Shown here: in pieces, positions 52,121 through 60,950 of the stretch | How positions within the stretch are numbered: position 1 is the stretch's first letter | How the letters are laid out: every line of letters starts with the position of its first letter | DNA from: Limnospira platensis | GTDB lineage: Bacteria; Cyanobacteriota; Cyanobacteriia; Cyanobacteriales; Microcoleaceae | DNA: 64,000 bases | Assembly: GCF_046480435.1 (NCBI RefSeq) | Contig: NZ_PKGC01000007.1 | Strand: one strand, 5' to 3' | Notes under the pieces: model-generated | What the model saw: the letters and a program-made list of their open reading frames with translations, nothing else | Databases searched by the model: none | Told to the model about the DNA's origin: nothing | Position numbers and translations under genes: made by a program

Positions 52121-53503
52121 ATGCGATCGCGAAGTGTCCGTGAAGGATCAGTCGGTTTGTTGATTATATTGGGAGTGGGGCTATTTGGAGCCACAGCTTT
52201 TTGGCTGCGGGGGCTCACTCTTGGTCAGCAGAGTTACCAAATTCGGGCTGAATTTCCTAGTGCTACTGGTCTTCAAATTGGGGTACCTGTACGATATCGG
52301 GGGGTAAAAGTCGGGCGAGTTACCAGAATTCAACCCCAGTCTAATGGGGTGGAGGTGGTGCTAAATATTGAATCTACGGATTTAGTCATGCCACGAAATT
52401 CCCAAGTTTTGGTCAATCAGACGGGTTTTCTGAATGAAACCTATGTTGATATTATCCCCAATGCAGTCTTAACTCCTGAGTTAGTGGCGGCTAACCCCAT
52501 TAGTGCTACCTGTCCCTCATCAGATATTTTGTGCCATGAGAGTTCTATTCAAGGTTTACCGGGTATTAGCCCCGATCGCCTCATGGAGACTATGCTTGAT
52601 TTAGGGGAACTCTATGGCAACCCGGAATTATTTGCTAATCTAAATGCGGCGGTGGAAAATACCGCCCTCGCCGCCGCCGAAGCCACGAAACTGACCACCC
52701 AAATGGGTCAATTAGTTGAGATAGCTAAATTGGAGTTGGGTAATTTTAGTGCCTCGGTGGATCAAAACATGAACTTATTTTCCTCGGAAATGACTCAGCT
52801 TTCCGATCAACTAGAGCGCTCCATGCAGGAAGTCAGCGGAGCGGCACTGCAGTCGGCTAATTCCTTAGACAGGGTAACAGGTGATATCAGTGCCTTAACT
52901 CAAGAGGTAAATGCCTTGGTGGCTACCAATCGCTCAACCTTGCTGACGACCTTAAATAATATTAATGAAACCAGCCAGGAATTGAGTGTAGCGATCGCTA
53001 CACTAACCCCAGTTATAGCCCGGTTTGAACAGGGGGAACTATTAACCAATCTGGAAACCCTATCAGCCAATGCGGTGATCGCTTCGGAGAATTTGCGAGA
53101 TGTTTCCAAGACTGTCAACAACCCCGATAATTTAATCTTACTGCAACAAACCCTAGACTCTGCCCGTTCCACCCTGCAAAATATGCAGAAGGTGACCGCA
53201 GATATTGAAGATTTGACAGGAGATCCGAGATTGCGCGATAGTTTACGGAGGATCATCAACGGCTTGGGTAATATTCTCGCCTCCACTGAGGAGTTAGAAC
53301 GCCAAACGGCTGTGGCGGAAACCCTAGCCCCCCTCAGTCAAGCGGCGGAGGCGGGGGATGAAAAAACCATAAAACTGCTATTCTCGGAAATCGATTCAGA
53401 TTTATCGGATTTATGGGCTTTGGTCAGTTCACCAGACACCGCCGCTAATTCTCCCCGGTGGACTATTGACAGCACTTCCTCCGTAGACATTCATGGGGAA
53501 TAA
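52121..53503 (+). CDS. MlaD-type MCE-domain protein
   Basis: A 460-residue protein with one N-terminal membrane anchor (GLLIILGVGLFGATAFWLRG) and an MCE domain (about 35-120: IRAEFPSATGLQIGVPVRYRGVKVGRV). The rest is a long helical region with Ser/Thr/Ala-rich coiled-coil parts, as in cyanobacterial and plastid TGD2/MlaD proteins. It probably holds lipids in a hexameric ring facing the periplasm. Paired with the MlaF-type ATPase just upstream. Confidence 0.92.
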   Translation: MRSRSVREGSVGLLIILGVGLFGATAFWLRGLTLGQQSYQIRAEFPSATGLQIGVPVRYRGVKVGRVTRIQPQSNGVEVVLNIESTDLVMPRNSQVLVNQTGFLNETYVDIIPNAVLTPELVAANPISATCPSSDILCHESSIQGLPGISPDRLMETMLDLGELYGNPELFANLNAAVENTALAAAEATKLTTQMGQLVEIAKLELGNFSASVDQNMNLFSSEMTQLSDQLERSMQEVSGAALQSANSLDRVTGDISALTQEVNALVATNRSTLLTTLNNINETSQELSVAIATLTPVIARFEQGELLTNLETLSANAVIASENLRDVSKTVNNPDNLILLQQTLDSARSTLQNMQKVTADIEDLTGDPRLRDSLRRIINGLGNILASTEELERQTAVAETLAPLSQAAEAGDEKTIKLLFSEIDSDLSDLWALVSSPDTAANSPRWTIDSTSSVDIHGE

Positions 53504-53513
53504 GAGGGAGCTA

Positions 53514-55056
53514 CTAGCTGCCTATGGTTGGGTTATGCTTATGCCAAGGGGTGGCTTGTTCATAAGCATGGGCGACTTCAAACAGACGACTTTCGCCGAG
53601 AACTTTGCCAATTAACTGCATTCCTATGGGGAGACCCTGGCTGTCAAATCCACAGGGAACGCTGATGGCCGGTAAACCGGCTAAATTGACGGGAATTGTC
53701 ATCAGATCGGACAGATACATACTCAGGGGGTCAGAGGTTTTTTCTCCGGCTTGAAAAGCGGTAGTCGGAGAGGTAGGACAAACTAAGACCTCTACTTGGG
53801 TAAAAGCGCGATCGAAATCTTGTTTAATCAGGGTTCGGACTTTTTGGGCTTTCAGATAATAGGCATCATAGTAACCAGCAGACAAAGTATAGGTTCCTAT
53901 CATGATCCGACGTTTGACTTCGGCCCCAAAGCCTTCGGCGCGGGTTTTGGCGTACATCTCAATCAGGTTATCAGCATCAGGAGTGCGGAAACCATATTTA
54001 ACCCCGTCATAGCGGGCGAGATTAGCGGAAGCCTCGCTGGGGGCGATAATATAGTAGGTGGGCAGACCATAGCGGAACCGAGGACAGGAGATGACCTGAA
54101 TTTCTGCGCCTAGGCTTTGCAGAACTTCGATCGCTTTAGTGACGGCTTGTTCTACTACGGGATCTAAGCCTTCCCCGAAGGTTTCTTTAATTACCCCAAT
54201 TTTGATTTTGCTTCTGGGTTTGAGGGAGGGCTTTAAAAAATCGGTATAGTCGGGGATATCTACATTAAGGCTGGTGGAGTCTTTGGGGTCGTAACCGGCG
54301 ATCGCATTTAATAAAATGGCTGCGTCTTTGACCGTGCGACCAAAGGGGCCAATCTGATCCAACGAAGAAGCATAAGCTACCAACCCATAGCGCGATACTA
54401 GCCCATAGGTGGGTTTCATGCCTACAACTCCACAGAATGAGGCTGGTTGACGAATGGAACCCCCTGTATCCGAACCAAGGGCAACTACTGCCTCATTGGC
54501 TGCTACGGCTGCTGCTGACCCGCCAGAGGACCCTCCGGGAACTCTGGTTATATCCCAAGGGTTAGCGGTGATTTGAAAGNNNNNNNNNNNNNNNNNNNNN
54601 NNNNNNNNNNNNNNNNNNNNNNNNNNNNNNNNNNNNNNNNNNNNNNNNNNNNNNNNNNNNNNNNTTTTCGGTGGAACTTCCCATCGCAAACTCATCTAGG
54701 TTAGTTTTTCCGAGTATAACTGCTCCGGCTTCTATGAGTTTGGTGGTCACAGTGGACTCATAGGGAGGCACGAAGTTCGCGAGAATTTTCGAGCCACAGG
54801 TGGTGGTAATCCCTTCCGTACACATATTGTCTTTGACGGCTATGGGAATGCCTGCTAATAATCCGATTTCGTCTCCGGCGGCGATTTTAGCATCAACCTG
54901 TCGGGCTTGTTGTAGGGCTCGATCTGCGGTAATACACAGAAAACTTTTGAGTGTGGGTTCTAATTTGTTAATGCGATCGAGCGCTTCGGTGGTGATTTCC
55001 ACAGCAGAGCGTTCTTTATTTACCAGTTGTTGGTGCAACTCGCAGATCGATGCCAT
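53514..55056 (-). CDS. gatA: Aspartyl/glutamyl-tRNA(Asn/Gln) amidotransferase subunit A (interrupted by an assembly gap)
   Basis: The amidase subunit of GatCAB, converting Glu-tRNA(Gln) to Gln-tRNA(Gln). Before the gap: GIPIAVKDNMC with the catalytic Lys, and KTNLDEFAMGSSTE. After it: FQITANPWDITRVPGGSSGGSAAAV with the cis-Ser and ALGSDTGGSIRQPASFCG with the nucleophile Ser. The reading frames on both sides differ by one base because the 85-N run is an estimated length; the family joins STE to FQ by only N-S-A, so about 6 bases are missing. Not a real frameshift or pseudogene. The total length, about 485 residues, fits GatA. Confidence 0.93.
54580..54664. other. Assembly gap (85 N)
   Basis: A run of N inside gatA. 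The flanking coding sequence leaves room for about 6 bases in this highly conserved part of GatA, so the run length is a placeholder. Confidence 0.9.
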
Positions 55057-55215
55057 GCGGTCTCCTCTGTTTTAGTTCCAATATTTGAGTTTACCGAAAA
55101 ATTGGTAACACTCTACTACCTGATCCTTCCCGATCGCTAAATTTTTGTTTGATCCGGAAATTTTGCCAGCCTGACGATAGATCAACCAGTGTTATGGATG
55201 ATGAGATGAGGAGGT

Positions 55216-55683
55216 ATGCCACCAAAGGCTCATATTGAACCCCATTTATCGGTTGATGATCTCAAAAACCGTTACCGACAAGCTAGAGATACTACTGAGT
55301 CCCGTCGGTGGCATCTTCTTCATTTGGTGGGTAGCGGTTGGACGATCAAGCAAGCAGCAGAAGTTGTGGGGTTAAATTACGACTACGCCAAAGAGATTAT
55401 CCGCCGTTATAACCACGAAGGCCCACCTTCGGTGAGAAACCGTAGTCGCGATCGCCAGCCCCCTGTGGCGCGATCGCTTTTGACTAAATCACAGCAACAG
55501 GAACTCAAGCAGGCTTTGCTGGGTCCCGCTCCTGATGGGGGACCGTGGTCTGGCCCCAAAGTAGCCCAGTGGATTGCTGAACGCACTGGCCGCCAGCACG
55601 TTTGGCCTCAGCGGGGATGGGACTATCTCAAACGATTAGGGATTAATTGGAAGCAACGGAACAATTCTGGTTCGGAATTTTGA
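55216..55683 (+). CDS. Winged helix-turn-helix protein, N-terminal half of an IS630-type transposase
   Basis: A 155-residue protein with the HTH/winged-helix DNA-binding part of IS630-family transposases: WTIKQAAEVVGLNYDYAKEI (HTH), GPPSVRNRSRDRQPP, and GPWSGPKVAQWIAERTGRQ with PQRGWDYLKRLGI. The DDE catalytic half is absent and the next gene starts 28 bp later in an unrelated protein, so it is a truncated or domesticated copy. The frame is intact and preceded by GAGGAGG, which favours a retained DNA-binding role. No terminal inverted repeats were found. Confidence 0.8.
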   Translation: MPPKAHIEPHLSVDDLKNRYRQARDTTESRRWHLLHLVGSGWTIKQAAEVVGLNYDYAKEIIRRYNHEGPPSVRNRSRDRQPPVARSLLTKSQQQELKQALLGPAPDGGPWSGPKVAQWIAERTGRQHVWPQRGWDYLKRLGINWKQRNNSGSEF

Positions 55684-55711
55684 TCTATTCAGTTATCTGG
55701 TTGTAAGGACA

Positions 55712-56293
55712 ATGAAACCAAAATATCTATTGAATTTAGCCACGGGAGCAACCATGGCGATCGCTTCTTTCTTTGTTACTAATGGCACAGTGGCTGAAGA
55801 AACCGAAATTACACAGTTTCCGCGCCATCGACATCAGCTACTACAGCGACCTAATAGAGTAGTTCAACAAGAGTTTTTCTGTGGCCGTAGTGATGATGAT
55901 GTTCCTACTACCTTTGTCAGAAACTCTCGCGGGACTTTTCCCGTCATTCGTTGGGTTTCTTTGGTTTTTAATCAGGCTGGTTATGTACCACAAACTCGCT
56001 GTCGCCAAGTTTCTTCTAAATTTCAAGAGTTCTATGAGCGAGGATTGCTTAATTATGTGACTACAGGAACCGTTAATCGACAACCTGTTATCTGTGTTTC
56101 TGATGCTAAGGATGGTCCCTGTTTGGGGGTTTTATTTACTCTCAAACCTAATCAAGATGCTCGCCGCACTATCCGACAGCTTTTTGCTCTACAAGCTAAT
56201 GCTAATGCTGGTCCTTTAGAAGAAAATGGTTCTCGTCTATATTTGGATTTTCAGCAATACCTAGATCAGCAAATCACTTTTAATTCTGATTAA
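55712..56293 (+). CDS. COP23-domain protein
   Basis: A 193-residue exported protein: N-terminal signal (LLNLATGATMAIASFFVTNGTVA) and a domain with QQEFFCGRS, RQPVICVSDAKDGPCLGVLFTLK and four cysteines, as in the COP23 family (circadian oscillating polypeptide of about 23 kDa, peripheral membrane). COP23 genes are often followed by trypsin-like protease genes in cyanobacteria, as here. Start supported by AAGGAC upstream. Confidence 0.85.
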   Translation: MKPKYLLNLATGATMAIASFFVTNGTVAEETEITQFPRHRHQLLQRPNRVVQQEFFCGRSDDDVPTTFVRNSRGTFPVIRWVSLVFNQAGYVPQTRCRQVSSKFQEFYERGLLNYVTTGTVNRQPVICVSDAKDGPCLGVLFTLKPNQDARRTIRQLFALQANANAGPLEENGSRLYLDFQQYLDQQITFNSD

Positions 56294-56385
56294 AGGCTGA
56301 TGCTTCTGCCTCCTTGGTTGATGGGTAAGTGGCGTGAGCCGGAGGCAGGAATAATTAATCATGGCAGTTTTTTATGAGAGTTTAA

Positions 56386-57399
56386 ATGCTATTACTGCCT
56401 TTTTTAATGGCTAATTTTTGGGGAATTGAGCAGCATCATTTAGATTACTTTTTTCTCCCTGATCAGTTAACCGTCATCACTGGCTCTAAAACTGCGGGCT
56501 GTGTTGAGGGTGAGTGGCGACCTTGTAGCCCTCAACAATTGCAGGCGATCGCTGAATCTATTACAGTCAAAATTATTTCTGGGTCGGCTTGGGGGTCGGG
56601 AATCATCCTGAAAAGAGAAGGTGATTTATATACAGTCTTGACCAATGAACATGTCATCAATACCGAGGAATCTCCCTATTTAATACAAACTCCTGATGGT
56701 CATATTTATCAAGGCTATTTACTCAACAATGATGCCTGACAAGGACAAGATTTGGCTCTGATTCAGTTTCAGGCTCCCCCCAATTATGCGATCGCCTCTT
56801 TCCATCCTTCCGCGACTCTCTCCCCTGGTGATAAAGTCTTCGGCGCGGGTTTTCATTTGGAGATAGATCGAGATAATATTGAGACCATTAACCTTAACAA
56901 TAATCATAGTAAATTACGAGACACAAAACCATCATTATATCATCTATTTCAGCCCAAGTCATTCCTCGCCAAATTTCCTGATCAAAAATATCCTCCTACC
57001 AGGAATCAAGGATTTAATTTAACCAGAGGTAGAATATCCTTCCTTTCCGAAAAACCCTTTAAAAACGGTTATCAGATTGGCTATACTAATCCCATCCAAA
57101 AAGGCATGAGCGGCGGCCCCCTGTTAGACCGTTGGGGAAAGGTAGTCGGTATTAATGGAATGCACGCTTACCCTCTTTGGGGAGACCCCTATATTTACGA
57201 TGATGGTGAACAGCCACCCCCAGATTTACGCGAAAAAATGAGACATCTGGCTTTTGCTATTCCTAGCGATCGCTTAACTGAATTAGCACCGGAATTTTCC
57301 CCAATCCCACCATTATATATTACTGAATACAATGGGATTTTATGGGAGTTTAACTCTCCTGATTCCCCGCATTTTTGGCTGCCACCCATCCGCCCATAA
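56386..57399 (+). pseudogene. Trypsin-like serine protease gene interrupted by an in-frame TGA
   Basis: A single 338-codon frame broken by one TGA at 56737-56739. Upstream part: N-terminal hydrophobic segment, then SGSAWGSGIILKREGDLYTVLTNEHVI with the catalytic His; downstream: GQDLALIQFQ with the Asp and MSGGPLLDRWGKVVGINGMHA with the Ser. All three triad residues are present and the two halves match the trypsin/S1-like (Trypsin_2) proteases that accompany COP23 genes. Only the TGA prevents a full protein, so it is a recent pseudogene, a base-call error or a strain variant. Confidence 0.85.
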
Positions 57400-57529
57400 A
57401 TCGAGCAACTTTTTACCGACATATCATCTGGTAGCCTCAGACCCCGTAAATAGTAATCCCCAGCCAACCCGATTAGGGATTTGCTATAATTAGCAACGGC
57501 ACATATAACACATATCCCGTATCTGCAAA

Positions 57530-58582
57530 ATGCTCAAACACCTGCGATATCTATGCTTGTTTATGTTAGGGTTAGGACTATCGCTGCTGATAGGTTGTGT
57601 TCCTCCGTCAATCAGTTTAAGCCTTAATTCCCAACCGGATACAGTAGCGATCGCCACAGATAGCGTCAGCCTGTCTCCACCCCTTAAATGTGAATTAAAT
57701 AAAGATTGTTTAGTGATTTTATACACCGATCGCGATCCGAGTCCCAAAGCCGTAGATTTTGGCTGTGGTCGCCAAACCTATGATGGTCATAAAGGAACAG
57801 ATTTTGCGATTCCTGATGAAAGAATGATGGCTGAAGGAGTCCCCGTATTTGCATCAGCCTCTGGTCAGGTATTAAGAGTCCGTGATGGAGTCGAAGATCG
57901 GCGCATTAGACATCCAGCGGAAAGGTCAAGGGTAGAGGGTCAAGAATGCGGTAATGGGGTAGTTATTGACCACGGAAAAGGTTGGGAAACTCAATATTGT
58001 CACCTGCGGCGGGGTAGTGTAGCCGTTAAATCAGGCGATTCGGTCAATACTGAAACAGTATTAGGAATGGTGGGAACATCTGGTTTAACCTCCTTTCCCC
58101 ATGTTCACATCACCGTTACCCATGATGGACAGGTAGTTGATCCTTTTGTGGGTCCGACCTCCTCACCCGGTTGTCAGACTAGCTTAGATCCTATTTGGAA
58201 TCAACCTTCTGGGTATAATCCCACAGGTTTAATTAGGGCGGGATTTTCCACAGACCCCCCCGACATGGACCAAATTTGGGATGGGAAGCATTCAGAAACC
58301 GTATTGTCCGCCCAAATTCCCGCCCTATTATTCTGGGTACAAGCCTATGGTATTTTAGCGGGGGATGAGGTTAAATATAGAATGATTGACCCCAGAGGTA
58401 ATGTGGTAGTTGACCATAATGATCGGATTCAATCTCCCAGTCTCACCTGGGTGGGCTATGTGGGACAAAGAAATTCTGGCGCTAGTCTACTTCCAGGAGT
58501 CTGGAAAGCTGAATATAGCCTTACCCGTGGCGATCGAGTTTTAATAAATGTACAACGACAGGTTGAGTTAAATTTGACCTAA
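57530..58582 (+). CDS. M23-family metallopeptidase lipoprotein
   Basis: A 350-residue LytM-type protein. The N-terminus is a lipoprotein signal with LLIGC. The domain has HKGTDFAIPDE near residue 86 (first zinc His and Asp), GNGVVIDHGKGWETQYCHL and SFPHVHITV (HxH). It should cut peptidoglycan cross-links, or be an inactive regulator of other hydrolases; all expected ligands seem present. The C-terminal 130 residues are a beta-rich part of unknown role. It stands alone, not in an operon. Confidence 0.9.
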   Translation: MLKHLRYLCLFMLGLGLSLLIGCVPPSISLSLNSQPDTVAIATDSVSLSPPLKCELNKDCLVILYTDRDPSPKAVDFGCGRQTYDGHKGTDFAIPDERMMAEGVPVFASASGQVLRVRDGVEDRRIRHPAERSRVEGQECGNGVVIDHGKGWETQYCHLRRGSVAVKSGDSVNTETVLGMVGTSGLTSFPHVHITVTHDGQVVDPFVGPTSSPGCQTSLDPIWNQPSGYNPTGLIRAGFSTDPPDMDQIWDGKHSETVLSAQIPALLFWVQAYGILAGDEVKYRMIDPRGNVVVDHNDRIQSPSLTWVGYVGQRNSGASLLPGVWKAEYSLTRGDRVLINVQRQVELNLT

Positions 58583-58691
58583 CCAGAGTTAAACAGCCGA
58601 TTAATGGGACAATATTGATACTCTCGATCGCTGTCAGAGTCTATCGAGACTCGATCAAGCATCGATTTTGCAGTAATGGAAATGTGTTTCA

Positions 58692-59234
58692 ATGTTCAAA
58701 CGAATTGCATCAATTATCCTAGTTGTTGTTAGTCTCACCCTGGGGGGATGTGTAGCCACCGGGGGAGGTCTAAAAAGTTTTGTGGACACAGCAGATGGCT
58801 ATGAGTTTCTTTACCCTAACGGTTGGGTAGAGGTGAGGGTCTCTAATGGACCGGATGTGGTTTTTCACGATATGATCGACTCGACGGAAAATGTTAGTGT
58901 GGTGATTAGTTCTGTGACTAGGGGTGATAGTTTAGAGGAAATTGGCACTCCCACAGAGGTGGGATATACCCTCAGTAAAAATGCGATCGCCCCAGAGGGG
59001 TCCGGTCGGACAGCAGAGTTGTTGAATGCTGGGAAAAGAGAATCCACCAATAATACTTACTATTTACTCGAATATGCTGTCACTCTTCCTAATCAGCAAA
59101 AACGGCATGATTTCGCTAGTATTGCTATCAGTCGGGGTAAGTTGTTTACTTTGAATATATCCACCAGTGAACAGCGTTGGCAAAAAAGCAAAACTCTGTT
59201 AGAACAAGTGGTGCGATCGTTTACTGTTTATTAA
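58692..59234 (+). CDS. CyanoP (PsbP-like lipoprotein)
   Basis: A 180-residue PsbP-domain lipoprotein: signal ending LGGC, then VDTADGYEFLYPNGWVEVRV, the start of the PsbP fold, and LEEIGTPTEVGYTLSKN. CyanoP binds the lumenal side of photosystem II, mainly during early assembly. It lies 14 bp before maf on the same strand. Confirms an oxygenic phototroph. Confidence 0.93.
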   Translation: MFKRIASIILVVVSLTLGGCVATGGGLKSFVDTADGYEFLYPNGWVEVRVSNGPDVVFHDMIDSTENVSVVISSVTRGDSLEEIGTPTEVGYTLSKNAIAPEGSGRTAELLNAGKRESTNNTYYLLEYAVTLPNQQKRHDFASIAISRGKLFTLNISTSEQRWQKSKTLLEQVVRSFTVY

Positions 59235-59247
59235 CGGAGATTCTGAT

Positions 59248-59880
59248 ATGGCGGACTCAGCTATCACTTTTGTCCTGGCTTCTGCTTCCCCAGCCAGATA
59301 TAGACTCTTAAAAACTGTGGGAATTGATCCAGTAGTAATTAAGAGTGATTTTGATGAGTCTAGCATTCAGATTGATGATCCGACTGCATTGGTAGAACAA
59401 CTCGCTCAAGCCAAAGCGGAAGCTGTGGGGAGACGGTTAAAAGACCATCCCCCTAGCTATTTAGACAACGGTAAAAATGCGCTAATTTTGGGCTGTGATT
59501 CGGTGTTGGTGATGGGGGGTGAAATTTACGGTAAACCGGCTGATAAAGCGGAAGCGATCGCCCGTTGGCAAAATCTCAGTGGTCATGTGGGACAGCTTTA
59601 TACTGGTCATGCTTTGCTGGATTTGAATAAACCCAAACTTTTGGTTTTATCTCGCATAACTGATGTGCATTTTGCGACTGTTGATGAGGAGGAAATCCGG
59701 TCTTATGTGGAGACCGGAGAACCTTTAAACTGTGCGGGATGTTTTGCTATTGAAGGGAAAGGGGGGGCTTTTGTTGATAGGTTAGATGGCTGTCATACTA
59801 ATGTGATTGGTCTGAGTTTACCTCTGCTGCGGTTGATGCTTCGAGAGTTGGGGTATGGAATCACTAATTTTTGGAATTAA
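59248..59880 (+). CDS. maf: Maf-family nucleoside triphosphate pyrophosphatase
   Basis: A 210-residue Maf protein with FVLASASPARYRLLKTVGID, FDESSIQ, LAQAKAEAVG, ILGCDSVLVMGGEIYGKP and GCFAIEGKGGAFV, matching the family's active site. These enzymes hydrolyse modified or canonical NTPs (dTTP/UTP or m7GTP) to monophosphates. Probably cotranscribed with cyanoP. The last 4 bp overlap the convergent tocopherol gene. Confidence 0.94.
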   Translation: MADSAITFVLASASPARYRLLKTVGIDPVVIKSDFDESSIQIDDPTALVEQLAQAKAEAVGRRLKDHPPSYLDNGKNALILGCDSVLVMGGEIYGKPADKAEAIARWQNLSGHVGQLYTGHALLDLNKPKLLVLSRITDVHFATVDEEEIRSYVETGEPLNCAGCFAIEGKGGAFVDRLDGCHTNVIGLSLPLLRLMLRELGYGITNFWN

Positions 59881-60875
59881 CCCAATAAACAGGCGATGGG
59901 GAATAGTATATATTCCAGAAAAAACAGTTTCCAAATGAGTTGGTAAAAATTGGCGATCGCCTGTTTATCCCCTAGGTCTACACTGGTGCTTTTCCACCAC
60001 ATAAAACTTAGTAATATCAGATTAGTTATCACTAAAAATACTGGGTTTAAACTCCCATAAATTAGGAAAGCCGCCGCCATCATTCCTAAATAACAGATGG
60101 TGATTACTCCCCTAGCTAGATTAAATACGGCTACGGTTCCCAGACGGATGGTAAAGGTGGTAATATGGTATTGGCGATCGCCTTCAATATCGGGGATATC
60201 CTTAAAGATGGCAATCGCAAACGTAAACACCAAAATAAATAGGGTTAACACCCAGACGCTGGGGGGTATCACCGGAATTTTCCATAATTGGGGGGTTGAT
60301 AACTGTTGGCTAAAATGACAAAATAGCCCCAGGTTGACAATCACCCCCCGCACTGTAAATATACATAATGCCGCCCAAACGGGAAATCTTTTTAAGCGTA
60401 TGGGAGGGAGGGAATAGGCGGTTCCGAGGACTAAACTAATGCCAACAGTAGCTGCTAAAAAAGGCCCCCCAACCACTGCTAAAATGACCGCCAATATCCC
60501 TGTAGTGGCTACGATAATTTGACCCTGGCGGCGAGAATATACCCCAGAAGCTAAAGGTAAGTCGGGTTTATTAATTACGTCTATTTCGATATCTTCTAAT
60601 TGATTAAGACCGACAATATAGATATTCCCACACAGACAGGCTATCCAACTAATCAGCAGGATGGTTAAATTTGTAGGGAGAAAAGGGGCGTTTTCCCATG
60701 TAGTAGGATTAAGTTGATCACTAAATGCGATCGTAAATAACCCCAATACACTGAGACTGGTTCCGATAATGGTATGAGGTCGGGAAAATTTCCAGAAAGC
60801 ATACAGCCAAGGCGCATTTTTCTGAACCGGGTTCCCAGTAACTTTTGGTAATGCGATCGAGGAATTCTGATTCAT
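59877..60875 (-). CDS. hpt: Homogentisate phytyltransferase
   Basis: A 332-residue UbiA-family prenyltransferase with nine or so membrane segments. The first Asp-rich motif is NQLEDIEIDVINKPDLPLA and the second KDIPDIEGDRQY, both needed for Mg and prenyl diphosphate. The N-terminus FWKFSRPHTIIGTSLSVLG is typical of HPT. It joins homogentisate and phytyl diphosphate in the first committed step of tocopherol synthesis in the thylakoid membrane. UbiA-type relatives of chlorophyll or quinone pathways are the alternative, but motifs fit HPT best. Confidence 0.93.
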   Translation of the reverse strand: MNQNSSIALPKVTGNPVQKNAPWLYAFWKFSRPHTIIGTSLSVLGLFTIAFSDQLNPTTWENAPFLPTNLTILLISWIACLCGNIYIVGLNQLEDIEIDVINKPDLPLASGVYSRRQGQIIVATTGILAVILAVVGGPFLAATVGISLVLGTAYSLPPIRLKRFPVWAALCIFTVRGVIVNLGLFCHFSQQLSTPQLWKIPVIPPSVWVLTLFILVFTFAIAIFKDIPDIEGDRQYHITTFTIRLGTVAVFNLARGVITICYLGMMAAAFLIYGSLNPVFLVITNLILLSFMWWKSTSVDLGDKQAIANFYQLIWKLFFLEYILFPIACLLG

Positions 60876-60950
60876 AATTGGGTTAAATCGTTAATATGCA
60901 ATAGAGTTAATGAGTCAGATTGTCCATGGTCTTCAACCTACTGTAAAAAA

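Noticed and set aside
53514..55056. Frameshifted gatA pseudogene
   Set aside because: The frame change coincides with the N run, whose length is arbitrary; both halves are perfectly conserved GatA.
56737..56739. Selenocysteine codon in the trypsin-like protease
   Set aside because: The family has no redox residue here, and no SECIS-like stem after the TGA or selenium gene was seen; a nonsense change or error is simpler.
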